Both the position numbers and the translations under genes were made by a program. Under the pieces are notes generated by a model. That model worked only from the letters and a program-made list of their open reading frames with translations. It did not search any database and was not told the origin of the DNA. From Bdellovibrio sp047344985 (GTDB taxonomy: Bacteria; Bdellovibrionota; Bdellovibrionia; Bdellovibrionales; Bdellovibrionaceae), in NCBI RefSeq assembly GCF_047344985.1, contig NZ_CP178861.1, positions 1,364,001 through 1,428,000 on the forward strand: 64,000 nt of DNA, read 5' to 3'. Of the stretch, positions 33,683 to 43,042 are shown in pieces (the first letter of the stretch is position 1; each line of letters begins with the position of its first letter).

Positions 33683-35386
33683 ATGTCGTCACTCAAAATA
33701 GGTGAAATATTAGTTAAGCAAGGTTTGCTAAAACCTGACCAGTTTGCTTTGGCTGTTGAAGAACAAAAAAAGACAGGTCAAAAGCTGACGTCTGCAATTA
33801 TCCAACTTGGATTTCTTAAGGAAAACCAAATTCTTCGCGCGCTTGAAAAACATTTTGCGGTTCCGGGTGTTGAGGTCAACACGTTTGAAATCGATCAAAG
33901 TGTGATTGCGTTGATTCCTAAAGATGTCTGCGAAAAAAACACGCTGATCCCTCTGCAAAAAGCGGGAACCACATTGGTGGTCGCGTTTGCCGATCCCTCT
34001 AATATTATAGTCAAAGAAGATTTGCGTTTCATCACTCGTTGCCGCATTCAGGCCGTTGTCGGAACGGAGAGTGCGATTGCTTCCGGTATTGAAAAATACT
34101 ACGGCGGAAGCATCAGCACGAAAAACCTGAATAGTATGAATGCGGATGCGCTGGATGAAGAGTTCAGTGTCAACAGTCCTACGGCGGAAATCATTGACCA
34201 AGATGGCATGACCGACGATGCGCCGATTGTGAAATTCGTGAACTCCATTTTAGGAGATGCAATTCGCAAAAAAGTTTCCGATATTCACTTTGAACCTTAT
34301 GAGAAAAAATACCGCGTGCGTTTCCGTATCGACGGTAACTTGGTGGAAGCGACAGCTCCTCCGGCGGGAACCGGGGCCGCGATTGCTTCACGTATTAAGA
34401 TCATGTCTAAACTAGATATCGCTGAAAAACGTCGTCCTCAGGATGGTCGTTTGAAAGTACGTACCTCCAAGGGAAAAGAGATGGATTTCCGCGTGAGCGT
34501 TCTGCCAACTCTTTGGGGCGAAAAAGTCGTTCTTCGTCTTTTGGATAAATCAAACTTGCAGTTGGACATGACGAAGCTCGGATTTGAAGAAGACGACTTG
34601 AAACTTTTCAAATCGCAAATCAACCTTCCGCAAGGAATGGTTTTGATCACGGGACCGACGGGTTCCGGTAAAACGAATACAATTTATTCTGCATTGGCGG
34701 ATTTGAATCAGCCAGACGTGAATATCTCCACGGCGGAAGATCCTGTCGAGTTCAACTTGGAAGGGATCAACCAGGTGCAAATGAATCCTGATATTGATCT
34801 GACTTTCGCGAGTGCTTTGAAGTCTTTCCTTCGTCAAGACCCTGACATCGTTCTGGTGGGGGAGATTCGTGACTTGGAAACGGCAGAAATCGCCTTTAAA
34901 GCGGCCTCAACAGGTCACTTGGTTGTGAGTACTCTGCACACGAACGACGCGCCAAGCACGGTGATTCGCCTGACAGAAATGGGGGTCGCTCCGTACATTA
35001 TCACTTCAACAGTGAACTTGATCGTCGCGCAACGTCTTGTCGGTAAAGTGTGTGAATCTTGTAAGGCACCGATTGAAGTGCCGGCGCAGACGTTGATTAA
35101 TTTGGGTGTCGCGCAAAATGATATCCACGAGTACAAACTTTTCCACGGAAAAGGATGTGCGAACTGCAATAATACAGGAATCAAAGGTCGTACGGCGATT
35201 TTTGAACTTATGCACATGACGGAGAAAATGAAAGAGGCGATCCTCAAGGGAGCTTCCACAGGCCAGCTTCGTTATCTCGCGCGCGAACAAGGAATGAGAA
35301 CTTTGCGCCGTAGTGCTTTGTTGAAATTGAAACGTGGTTTGACGACGATTGAAGAAGTACTCAATGCATCAGTGAAGGACACATAA
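33683..35386 (+). CDS. pilB: Type IV pilus extension ATPase PilB
   Basis: A 567-residue GspE/PilB hexameric ATPase that powers pilus assembly. N-terminal GspE-N domain (KIGEILVKQGLLKPDQF, about residues 1-145), then the motor: Walker A GPTGSGKTNT, Asp box and Walker B DPDIVLVGEIRD, His box STLHTNDAPST, and a zinc site with two CxxC pairs (CESC, CANC). All key residues are intact. First gene of pilB-pilT'-pilC-pilS-pilR. Its stop shares one base with the next start. Confidence 0.96.
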   Translation: MSSLKIGEILVKQGLLKPDQFALAVEEQKKTGQKLTSAIIQLGFLKENQILRALEKHFAVPGVEVNTFEIDQSVIALIPKDVCEKNTLIPLQKAGTTLVVAFADPSNIIVKEDLRFITRCRIQAVVGTESAIASGIEKYYGGSISTKNLNSMNADALDEEFSVNSPTAEIIDQDGMTDDAPIVKFVNSILGDAIRKKVSDIHFEPYEKKYRVRFRIDGNLVEATAPPAGTGAAIASRIKIMSKLDIAEKRRPQDGRLKVRTSKGKEMDFRVSVLPTLWGEKVVLRLLDKSNLQLDMTKLGFEEDDLKLFKSQINLPQGMVLITGPTGSGKTNTIYSALADLNQPDVNISTAEDPVEFNLEGINQVQMNPDIDLTFASALKSFLRQDPDIVLVGEIRDLETAEIAFKAASTGHLVVSTLHTNDAPSTVIRLTEMGVAPYIITSTVNLIVAQRLVGKVCESCKAPIEVPAQTLINLGVAQNDIHEYKLFHGKGCANCNNTGIKGRTAIFELMHMTEKMKEAILKGASTGQLRYLAREQGMRTLRRSALLKLKRGLTTIEEVLNASVKDT

Positions 35387-36429
35387 TGAGTTTGACGGAA
35401 CTTCTTTTGCAGGCAAAAGCGAAAAAAGCGGAAGAATTTTTATTTGTTGTGGGAAGTGAACCCCGCGTGCGTCTGCCTTCGGGATGGACGAGTTTAAGAA
35501 CGTCTCCGGCTCTGGTGACAGAGTGGAATCTTTTGCAGCAAAGTTTGCTGAGCAATCAGCAAAAAGCAGTGCTTGAAACAACAGGTGTTGTGCAAGGGGA
35601 AGCGTCCTTTGAAAGTGTCCGTATTGGATTTTCTTTTTTCCAGCAAGACACCACGATGAAAGCGATTTTGGATATGGATCTGGATGGCGGACGCCAGGAG
35701 ATTCAACTTCCTCCGTCGCTTTTGGAAACCTGCCTTCGTATGAAGGGGTTGGTTTTACTCTCAGGTCCCGGCGAAGCGGGGCAAGTGTGGGCGTTGCACA
35801 GAATTTTACAAAAGCTCAGCGAAGAAAAATCTTTTGTGGGTGTTGTGTTTTCGCGCAAAGCTTTCCCGCAAGTGCGTGAAGCAAAAGCTTGTTATCTGTA
35901 TCACAATGGTGATTTCGCTCGTCCGGAAGAAAAAGAAAGTCTTCTGGCGGGTGTGGATATGGTGGTTTTTGACGGATACTCTGACGAAGAGTCTTTCGAA
36001 GAGGCGTTGGCTTTGGCAGAAAGAGGAACTTTCGTCGTTTATTCAATGAAAGCTCCCTCCATCACGAATGCTCTTCGCCGTTGTTTGTCTGTGTTGGGTG
36101 AAAAATACGGTGAACACGGAGCGCCTCGTTTGGCGGAAGTTTTAAGCATGGCTTCCGGACAATATGCGGTTGCGGGTTTATCCGGCGAAAAAGTTTTTGC
36201 TCATGAAGTTTTGTTAATGAAACCTCAAGTGAGAAACATGATTGAAGAAGAAGATGTGAAAGGCCTAGAGAATCTGATGGCGAGCTCGCCAGAGAATTCC
36301 GGCATTCTGACTTTGAATCAGTCTTTATTACAACATTTGATTCGTCGCCGTGTGGATCTGAAAACGGCGTTTGAAGTTTCTAGAGATCCAGACAACCTTG
36401 ATCAACTTCTTAAGAAGGTAGGTATCTAA
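35386..36429 (+). CDS. PilT-like protein with destroyed ATPase motifs
   Basis: A 347-residue protein colinear with the pilus retraction ATPase PilT: N-terminal domain (MSLTELLLQAKAKKAEEF), GLVLLSGP where PilT has its P-loop strand, ALAERGTFVVYSMKAPS in place of the His box, and a C-terminal EVLLMKPQVRNMI and LNQSLLQHLIRR as in PilT. The P-loop reads GPGEAGQV (residues 127-134): Lys is Gln 133 and Ser/Thr is Val 134. The Walker B GExRD and the histidine of the His box are also missing. It therefore cannot be expected to hydrolyse ATP. It sits exactly where pilT belongs, between pilB and pilC. Confidence 0.8.
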   Translation: MSLTELLLQAKAKKAEEFLFVVGSEPRVRLPSGWTSLRTSPALVTEWNLLQQSLLSNQQKAVLETTGVVQGEASFESVRIGFSFFQQDTTMKAILDMDLDGGRQEIQLPPSLLETCLRMKGLVLLSGPGEAGQVWALHRILQKLSEEKSFVGVVFSRKAFPQVREAKACYLYHNGDFARPEEKESLLAGVDMVVFDGYSDEESFEEALALAERGTFVVYSMKAPSITNALRRCLSVLGEKYGEHGAPRLAEVLSMASGQYAVAGLSGEKVFAHEVLLMKPQVRNMIEEEDVKGLENLMASSPENSGILTLNQSLLQHLIRRRVDLKTAFEVSRDPDNLDQLLKKVGI

Positions 36430-36430
36430 G

Positions 36431-37648
36431 ATGGCTAAATTCCAATACCAAGCCAAAAACTCCGGGGGCCAAATGGTTCAAGGAGAAATCGAAGCCGCTT
36501 CCCAACAAGAGGCCATCATTCGTCTTAGAGCGCAACAACTGCTTCCCGTACGTGTTGTGCAATTCGGAGCTGCTCGTGCTTCTGCCGGGAAAAATGCCAG
36601 CATCTTTGCCGCTCGTGTGAAGGGTAAAGATTTGCAAATTTTCACTCGTCAGTTTGCAACATTGATCAATGCCGGTATTCCCGTTGTAGATTCTTTAAAA
36701 ATTCTTTCCGAAGGTCTTCGTCCAGGACTGCTTAAAGAGGCCTCTGCACAGGTAAAAACTTCGATTGAAGGAGGACGTCGTTTGGCGGACTCCATGGCGC
36801 AGGTTCCAAATGTTTTTGATAAACTGTATGTGAATATGATTCAAGCCGGTGAGGAAGCCGGTATCCTTGATGGTATCTTGCAACGTCTTGCAAGCTACAT
36901 GGAGAAATCAGAGAAACTCAAAGCGCAAGTCAAAGGTGCCTTGGTGTATCCGATGGTCATCATCGTGGTTGCGATGATCGTTATTGCAGGTATCCTGGTT
37001 TTCATCATTCCTAAATTCATGGAGTTCTTCGCATCTTCTGGTAAGGAACCACCGATGCTCACGCAAATGGTGGTGAACTTAAGTAACTCCATGATTCACA
37101 GATGGTATATTTATCTCGTTGTTCTTGTGGTGGGGCCTTTTGCTTTCATGCAGTGGATTAAGACAGACGACGGTAAAAATACTTTCGATCGTTTCTTAAT
37201 GAAGGCACCTGTGTTTGGCGAAGTGATTCAGAAGTCCGCGATTGCGCGTTTGACGAGAACTCTTTCAACACTTTTAGGTTCCGGCGTGGGCTTGATCGAA
37301 GCCATTGAGATTTCTGCAAAAACCGCAGGCAATATCGTGATCGAACAGTCTCTTTTAAGATGTAAAGATTCTGTAACTCAGGGTCGTACCTTTGCCGCTC
37401 CTTTGGGTAAGGAAAAAGCATTCCCAGAGATGGTCGTGCAAATGATTTCCATCGGTGAGCAGTCAGGTACGCTCGATGTGATGCTTGGAAAAATCGCCGA
37501 CTTTTACGAAGACGAAGTTGAAACTGCGGTGAAAGCCATGACATCACTCTTAGAACCTCTTTTGATGGTGGTTCTCGGTGGTATCATCGCCGTTCTTGTG
37601 ATCGCCATGTATCTTCCGATCTTCAATATGGCGGATGTGGTTCAGTAG
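36431..37648 (+). CDS. pilC: Type IV pilus inner membrane platform protein PilC
   Basis: A 405-residue GspF/PilC protein with two T2SSF repeats, each followed by membrane helices (VKGALVYPMVIIVVAMIVIA in the first; LLMVVLGGIIAVLVIAMYLP at the C-terminus; one central helix). Signature segments FTRQFATLINAGIPVVDSL, QAGEEAGILD and GEQSGTLDVML are present. It anchors the cytoplasmic motor to the pilus base. It starts 1 nt after the PilT-like gene and abuts pilS directly. Confidence 0.96.
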   Translation: MAKFQYQAKNSGGQMVQGEIEAASQQEAIIRLRAQQLLPVRVVQFGAARASAGKNASIFAARVKGKDLQIFTRQFATLINAGIPVVDSLKILSEGLRPGLLKEASAQVKTSIEGGRRLADSMAQVPNVFDKLYVNMIQAGEEAGILDGILQRLASYMEKSEKLKAQVKGALVYPMVIIVVAMIVIAGILVFIIPKFMEFFASSGKEPPMLTQMVVNLSNSMIHRWYIYLVVLVVGPFAFMQWIKTDDGKNTFDRFLMKAPVFGEVIQKSAIARLTRTLSTLLGSGVGLIEAIEISAKTAGNIVIEQSLLRCKDSVTQGRTFAAPLGKEKAFPEMVVQMISIGEQSGTLDVMLGKIADFYEDEVETAVKAMTSLLEPLLMVVLGGIIAVLVIAMYLPIFNMADVVQ

Positions 37649-39226
37649 ATGCGTCTGAGTCTGGCGTTTCAGAACAATAAAAATCAAGGACTGATGGTGG
37701 AGTTTGCACGCATCAGTCTTTTTGCATTGATCCTCGCAATCAGTGTGATTTCCAGTATTGTTCAAGAGGGATTTATCAATTGGTCTATTTTGGGGCCTTT
37801 TTATGGAATCCTGACGGTCGCCTTTGCTTTACATCTGATCTGGTTTTCTTTTTGGAGTGAACTTTTAAAGCGTCCTGTTTTATTTTTCCTAGGCTTTGTT
37901 TTTGATTCTCTGTTTATTTCCCTTTTGATTTATTACTCGGGGATCAATCAGTCTCTTTTCTTGTTTTTGCACCTGGTGAATATTCTCTTGGCCGGAATCG
38001 CTTGCCGTGGTGTAGGCGCTGTGACGCTGGCTCTTTTTACAAGTATTTTCTTTTCGGTGGCGGCGTTGTTCTCGCCCGAGATGAAGGCTCTTAATTTCTT
38101 TTTCTTGTTGGCGCTTAATAACATCGCGTTCTTCTCCGTGGCGGGTCTTGCGGGTTACTTAAGTGAACAGTTGCAAAGTGTTGGCAGCGAACTTAAGAAA
38201 ACAGGTTTGAGTCTTCGCTCCGCTCAGGAACTCAATGAAGTTCTTATCGAAAATATTCCAACGGGAATGGTGTCCTTCACGGAAGCCGGCGAAGTTGTGA
38301 AAGCCAATTCTTCCGCCGTTGAGATTTTAGGATTCTCTGATTTTACCAAGCTTAATTGGTTTGCGCTTTTTCCTGAAATCCAGAAGTCCGAAGGCCTTTT
38401 TAAAGGCGACGTGAAATACACGGATCATAGAGACAGCAGTTCAAAAATTTTAGGAATGACGGTTTCAAAGATCTACAGTCCTGAATTGCAAGCACACTTG
38501 TCGATTGCTCTTTTTGATGATCTGACAAAAATTCGCCAGTTGGAATTCAGTGCGCGCCAGAATGAAAAATTAGCGGCAGTCGGTGGGCTTGCCGCCGGCA
38601 TTGCCCATGAAATTCGCAATCCCTTGGCGGGAATCAGCGGCAGCATTGAAATGCTGACGCAAACGGTGACTAATGAAGACGATAGAAAACTGATGAAGAT
38701 CGTTCTTCGCGAAATTGACCGATTGAATAATTTGATCACGGAATTTTTGGATTATGCTCGTCCGGAAACTCCGCCGACAGATCCCGTGGATTTGTCTTCG
38801 TTGTTTAACGAAATTCTGGATTCCATGCGCCTGAATAAACAAGTGCGCGAGGATGTCGAGCAGGTGCGCGAGTATGCCGAGGGCCTAAAGATCCTCGGTC
38901 GTCGCGATAAATTGAAACAAGCTTTTTTAAATATCATTATCAACTCGTACCAGGCCATGAACGATTCTCAGAAACCGGTCCTCGCGGTGAAAGCTCTTGT
39001 GACTGAAAAAGAAGTGCAAGTGCGTATTCGCGACGCAGGTTCCGGGATGAGTGAAGCAACGAAGAAGAAAATGTTTGAACCTTTCCACACGACGAAACCT
39101 AAAGGCACGGGCCTTGGTCTAGCTGTGACTCATAAGATTTTGGAAGGGCATGGAGCACAAGTCTTTGTCGAGAGCGAAGTGGGCGTAGGGACTGAGTTTA
39201 TTTTGACTTTTCCAAGAGCAAACTGA
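37649..39226 (+). CDS. pilS: PilS-like sensor histidine kinase
   Basis: A 525-residue kinase with about six N-terminal helices (residues 20-180), a PAS domain (LIENIPTGMVSFTEAGEVVK), HisKA with AAGIAHEIRNPLAGISGS, and HATPase with IINSYQAM, IRDAGSGM and GTGLGLAVTHKILEGHGA. This six-helix, PAS and kinase layout is that of PilS, which senses pilin level in the membrane in Pseudomonas. The ATG follows the pilC stop with no gap, and the sigma-54 regulator pilR is next. Confidence 0.92.
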   Translation: MRLSLAFQNNKNQGLMVEFARISLFALILAISVISSIVQEGFINWSILGPFYGILTVAFALHLIWFSFWSELLKRPVLFFLGFVFDSLFISLLIYYSGINQSLFLFLHLVNILLAGIACRGVGAVTLALFTSIFFSVAALFSPEMKALNFFFLLALNNIAFFSVAGLAGYLSEQLQSVGSELKKTGLSLRSAQELNEVLIENIPTGMVSFTEAGEVVKANSSAVEILGFSDFTKLNWFALFPEIQKSEGLFKGDVKYTDHRDSSSKILGMTVSKIYSPELQAHLSIALFDDLTKIRQLEFSARQNEKLAAVGGLAAGIAHEIRNPLAGISGSIEMLTQTVTNEDDRKLMKIVLREIDRLNNLITEFLDYARPETPPTDPVDLSSLFNEILDSMRLNKQVREDVEQVREYAEGLKILGRRDKLKQAFLNIIINSYQAMNDSQKPVLAVKALVTEKEVQVRIRDAGSGMSEATKKKMFEPFHTTKPKGTGLGLAVTHKILEGHGAQVFVESEVGVGTEFILTFPRAN

Positions 39227-39265
39227 GAGAATAGTGTTTAATACACAGGACGTGGGAGCGTATAA

Positions 39266-40672
39266 ATGAAGTCGAGAATTCTTGTTGTCGATGACGAAGA
39301 ATCAATTCGCGAGTTTTTAGAGATCATGCTCAAGAAAGAAGGGTATGAAGTCACTTTGGCTGAGGACGGCCAAAAGGCGAAAGACCTTCTTACTAAAAAA
39401 ACTTTCGACATGATCATTTCCGATTTGCAAATGCCTCATGTGACAGGGATTGAACTTTTAAAACACGTAAAAGAATCTTACCCAGACACAGTGTTCATGC
39501 TGATCACCGCTTTCGGTACAACCGAAACGGCTGTTGAGGCGATGAAAATGGGTGCTTATGACTATTTGACAAAACCGTTTAAGATCGACGAAGTTCGTTT
39601 GAACATTCAAAACGCTCTTCGCTCTCGCAATCTTGAAGTTGAAAATAGATCTCTTAAAAAAGAACTCGTTAAGGAATACTCTTTCCAAAACATGGTGGGA
39701 AATTCTCCTGCAATGCACGCCATCTATGACATGGTGAAAAGAGTTTCCCAAACTCCAACAAACGTTTTGATCACGGGGGAGTCGGGAACAGGTAAAGAGG
39801 TTGTAGCAAAAGCGATTCACTACAACGGTCCGTTGAAAGACCGTCCGTTTGTGACAGTGAACTGCGGTGCCATTCCTGAGAACTTGATGGAATCAGAAAT
39901 GTTCGGTCACAAAAAAGGCTCCTTCACGGGTGCCGTGGCTGATAAAGCGGGTCTTTTTGAAGTGGCTGACGGCGGAACCTTGTTCCTCGATGAGGTCGGT
40001 GAGTTGCCGCTGACGATCCAAGTAAAATTACTTCGTGCGATTCAAGAGCGTGTGATTCGCAGAGTCGGTGCAACGGATGACATGAAAGTCGATGTTCGTA
40101 TCATCGCTGCAACAAACAGAAATCTTGAAGAGATGGTGCAAAAAGGCGGCTTCCGCCAAGATTTGTTCTATCGTTTGAATGTTATCAATATTAAAACTCC
40201 GGGTCTTCGTGATCGTCGTGATGATATTCCTTTGCTTGCGGGACACTTCCTTAAGAAGTACAACGAGCGCTTGGGGAAAAACATCGGCGCGATCAGCACA
40301 GAGGCGATGGAAATCTTAAAGAAGTACGACTATCCAGGTAACGTGCGTGAGCTTGAAAACTTAATCGAGCGCACCGTGGCCCTTGAAGGTGGCGCGACAA
40401 TCTTGCCTGAATCTTTGCCTCCAATGGTGAATACGTCTTCAGGCCGCAAGATGGCTTCTTCAAACGAAATCGAGATCGGTGATGATGGTGTTGATCTTGA
40501 TAAGGTGATGGGGCAAATCGAAAAAGAATTGCTCATCAAAGCCATTCACGCTGCCGGTGGGGTTAAGAAGAGAGCTGCCAAGCTTCTTCATATTTCCTTC
40601 CGATCTATGCGTTATCGCATCGAAAAATACAACTTAGGTGTTGTGGGCGATGATGAACTTGATGACGAATAA
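39266..40672 (+). CDS. pilR: PilR-like sigma-54 response regulator
   Basis: A 468-residue activator. Receiver Asp 53 (MIISDLQMPHVTG), AAA+ domain with GESGTGKEVVAKAIHYNGP, the sigma-54 loop as GSFTGA (HKKGSFTGAVADK), Walker B LFLDEVGEL, and a C-terminal Fis-type helix-turn-helix (AAGGVKKRAAKLLHISFRS). The GSFTGA variant also occurs in PilR proteins. It probably controls pilin genes, which are not in this window, in response to PilS. A terminator follows. Confidence 0.93.
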   Translation: MKSRILVVDDEESIREFLEIMLKKEGYEVTLAEDGQKAKDLLTKKTFDMIISDLQMPHVTGIELLKHVKESYPDTVFMLITAFGTTETAVEAMKMGAYDYLTKPFKIDEVRLNIQNALRSRNLEVENRSLKKELVKEYSFQNMVGNSPAMHAIYDMVKRVSQTPTNVLITGESGTGKEVVAKAIHYNGPLKDRPFVTVNCGAIPENLMESEMFGHKKGSFTGAVADKAGLFEVADGGTLFLDEVGELPLTIQVKLLRAIQERVIRRVGATDDMKVDVRIIAATNRNLEEMVQKGGFRQDLFYRLNVINIKTPGLRDRRDDIPLLAGHFLKKYNERLGKNIGAISTEAMEILKKYDYPGNVRELENLIERTVALEGGATILPESLPPMVNTSSGRKMASSNEIEIGDDGVDLDKVMGQIEKELLIKAIHAAGGVKKRAAKLLHISFRSMRYRIEKYNLGVVGDDELDDE

Positions 40673-40700
40673 TTCTTAAAGAGAAACATTAATTCTTGTG

Positions 40701-40729
40701 AAAGGGAGCGTTAGCTCCCTTTTCTTTTT
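40701..40729 (+). terminator. Intrinsic terminator of the pil operon
   Basis: AAAGGGAGC, loop GTTA, GCTCCCTTT, then TCTTTTT. Confidence 0.93.
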
Positions 40730-40753
40730 GCGAAGTTTCGCTATCCTAACAGC

Positions 40754-41509
40754 ATGAGCGTAAAAAAAGTCTTAATCCCTCTTCCCGGCACTGACTTTGA
40801 CCCCACCGAATCCGCGGTGCCTTGGCGCATTCTCACTAAAGCGGGCGTGCAGGTGGTGTTTGCGACTCCTGATGGAAAAGCCGCTTCTTGCGATCCGCGC
40901 ATGATTTCCGGAAAAGGTTTAGGGCCTTTGGCGAAAGTTCTAGTGGCCGATAAAAATGGTCAGGCTGCTTACCGTAGCATGATCGCGAGTGCTGAATTCG
41001 TAAATCCTATTTCTTGGAAAGATATTAAGGCGGAAGATTACGATGGTGTTCTTCTGCCCGGAGGTCACGCTCCGGGGATGAAAGAGTATTTGGAGTCTAA
41101 AACGCTGCAATCAGTGATCGTGAACTTTTTTGAAATGAACAAACTTGTGGGCGCCATCTGCCACGGCGTTGTGCTGGCATCTCGCAGTGTTGGTAGCAAT
41201 GGTCACAGTGTTCTCTGGGGAAGAGTCACGACAGCTCTTTTGAAATCCCAGGAGCTGTTAGCGTGGTCGCTGACTTGTTTGTGGCTTAAAGATTATTACC
41301 GTACATATCCGCAAACGGTGGAAGATGAAGTGACGGCAAGTCTTCGTACGCCGGCGGATTTTCAGACGGGGTCTATGGCCTTGCTCCGTGATAGTGCAGA
41401 GAAGTTAAACCGAGGTTTCGTTGTGGAGGATCGCAATTATCTTTCTGCACGATGGCCCGGCGATGCGCATCTCTTTGCGACGAAGTATTTACAGAAGCTT
41501 CTGACCTAA
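40754..41509 (+). CDS. DJ-1/PfpI family protein
   Basis: A 251-residue member of the class I glutamine-amidotransferase-like superfamily. KKVLIPLPGTDFDPTE opens the fold, DGVLLPGGHAPGM carries the conserved Gly-Gly turn, and VGAICHGVVLAS holds the nucleophile Cys in the elbow. Relatives act as glyoxalases, chaperones or deglycases; which applies here is unknown. ATG 40754 has no ribosome site and TATCCT lies 6 nt before it. A second, different DJ-1 gene lies at 58376. Confidence 0.85.
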   Translation: MSVKKVLIPLPGTDFDPTESAVPWRILTKAGVQVVFATPDGKAASCDPRMISGKGLGPLAKVLVADKNGQAAYRSMIASAEFVNPISWKDIKAEDYDGVLLPGGHAPGMKEYLESKTLQSVIVNFFEMNKLVGAICHGVVLASRSVGSNGHSVLWGRVTTALLKSQELLAWSLTCLWLKDYYRTYPQTVEDEVTASLRTPADFQTGSMALLRDSAEKLNRGFVVEDRNYLSARWPGDAHLFATKYLQKLLT

Positions 41510-41581
41510 GGCGAGTTCCGGGTATTTTCAGCTTGAGAGCTTCGTCAGCAGATGTTTTGCTTAGATCTGTCTGGAGGCTCA

Positions 41582-42010
41582 ATGTCGACAAAAGAAAATA
41601 AAAAGGTTGTTTCTCTTCTTAATGAAATCATCGAAATGGAAATTTCAGGTGTAGTTCGTTATCTGCACTATGCTTTGATGATCAAAGGCCCTAATCGTAT
41701 TCCTATCGTGAAGTGGTTTCACGAACAAGCCAACGAAGGTTACCAACATGCATCTTTGATCGGTGAAAAGATCACTGCATTGGGTGGACATCCCTCTTTG
41801 AAGGTAAAACCTGTGCCTGAAACAAAAACGCACAAAGTTTTGGACATCCTTAAAGAAAGCTTGGATTTCGAAGAAGCTGCTTTGAGCAAATACAAAGAAG
41901 TGTTGAAACATTGTGAAGACGATGTGGCTTTGGAAGAAATGATCCGTGGAATGATCCGTTTGGAAACAGAGCACATCGAAGAAGTCGTTAAGATGCTCGA
42001 CACAAACTAA
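41582..42010 (+). CDS. bfr: Bacterioferritin-family ferritin-like protein
   Basis: A 142-residue four-helix protein. Iron ligands fit EMEISGVVRYLHYAL (helix A Glu), EQANEGYQHAS (helix B Glu/His), LDFEEAALSKY (helix C Glu) and RLETEHIEEV (helix D Glu/His). It should store iron as ferric mineral. The helix B segment has one extra residue relative to E. coli Bfr and lacks a Met at the haem-ligand place, so haem binding is doubtful. Start ATG 41582 is chosen because GGAGG lies 5 nt upstream; an earlier in-frame start has no such site. Confidence 0.88.
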   Translation: MSTKENKKVVSLLNEIIEMEISGVVRYLHYALMIKGPNRIPIVKWFHEQANEGYQHASLIGEKITALGGHPSLKVKPVPETKTHKVLDILKESLDFEEAALSKYKEVLKHCEDDVALEEMIRGMIRLETEHIEEVVKMLDTN

Positions 42011-42038
42011 GATCAAAATATCTACAATAGTGTATTTC

Positions 42039-42070
42039 AAAAGCGGATGCTCAAAACATCCGCTTTTTTT
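42039..42070 (+). terminator. Intrinsic terminator after the bacterioferritin gene
   Basis: AAAAGCGGATG, 7-nt loop, CATCCGCTTTT running on into a T-run to 42070. Confidence 0.93.
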
Positions 42071-42207
42071 GTGTCCTACGCGGACGGTCTTAACAATTTC
42101 CCAACATGGTCCTGACATAAGCTTAGCGGAATCACAACGTGATGTTCGCTCTGGAATCTTCTAAATTTCGCGCCATCTGAAATGGCTCAGAAAAAAAGGA
42201 GAGTTCC

Positions 42208-43029
42208 ATGAAATATTCCGTTTTAGCGGTGGCTTTGCTGATTTCTTCAGCATCATTCGCTCAATCTAAACATTTGTTCTCTGGCTCTGACACTCTTGGT
42301 GGAGTGATGACAGACGCTATTATCGCGGCTGGTCTTGATCAATCCATCGGTTATGTTGGTGGTGGTTCAAGCGTTGGTGAAAAAGCTTTGGTGAATGGCG
42401 AAATCGGTATCGCTCCGATGTCTCGTCCAATGAAACCCGAAGCTATTGCTCAAGCACAAGCGGCAGGTGTCACTCCTGTTGAACACGTGATCGCTTTGGA
42501 TGGCGTTTCTGTTTTTGTTAACGGTACAAACGGCACTCCAGGTTTGGATTTGAACACTTTGGCTCGTATTTTCTCTTGTGAAATCACTTCTTGGGCGCAA
42601 GTCCCAGGTTCTGGTAAATCAGGTGCGATCAATGCTTTCCGCCGTGATGACTTGTCTGGAACAACAGACACTTTCAAAACATTGGTTGGCGTTAAAAAAT
42701 TCGGCGCTTGCGTTACAATCGTTCACGAAACGGCTGATATCGCTGAAAAAACAGCAACGGATGCGGATGCTATCGGTTACGCAGGTTTGAGCGGTAAGAA
42801 CGAACACAACCGTGAATTGGCGATTTCTTCTACAGGAACTGCTTACGTAACTCCGACAGCGGGAACAATCCGTAATGCGACTTACCCACTTTCTCGTAAA
42901 TTGTTTGTTTATGAAGCTTCTGGTGCACGCACTCCAAACAAAGCGGAAGCGCAACTTCTTGAGCAACTTTTGGATCGTTCGTTCCTTGATCCTATCGTTC
43001 AAGACCACGATTTCGTCACTCTTGATTAA
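42208..43029 (+). CDS. PstS-like periplasmic anion-binding protein
   Basis: A 273-residue secreted protein: signal peptide ending SSASFAQ, then PBP fold with FSGSDTLGGVM, YVGGGSSVGEKALVNGEI and FRRDDLSGTTDTF, corresponding to the PstS loops that hold phosphate. The ligand is probably phosphate or a similar oxyanion. AAAGGAGAG precedes the ATG. No pstC, pstA or pstB follow; instead the operon goes on with haem proteins and porins, starting 13 nt downstream. The 138-bp gap upstream probably holds the operon promoter, but I could not identify a convincing Pho box. Confidence 0.85.
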   Translation: MKYSVLAVALLISSASFAQSKHLFSGSDTLGGVMTDAIIAAGLDQSIGYVGGGSSVGEKALVNGEIGIAPMSRPMKPEAIAQAQAAGVTPVEHVIALDGVSVFVNGTNGTPGLDLNTLARIFSCEITSWAQVPGSGKSGAINAFRRDDLSGTTDTFKTLVGVKKFGACVTIVHETADIAEKTATDADAIGYAGLSGKNEHNRELAISSTGTAYVTPTAGTIRNATYPLSRKLFVYEASGARTPNKAEAQLLEQLLDRSFLDPIVQDHDFVTLD

Positions 43030-43042
43030 TAAGGTGTTTTAA

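Noticed and set aside
42085..42125. Pho box before the PstS-like gene
   Set aside because: CAACAT and TGACAT lie 10-11 nt apart but match the CTGTCAT repeats too weakly.
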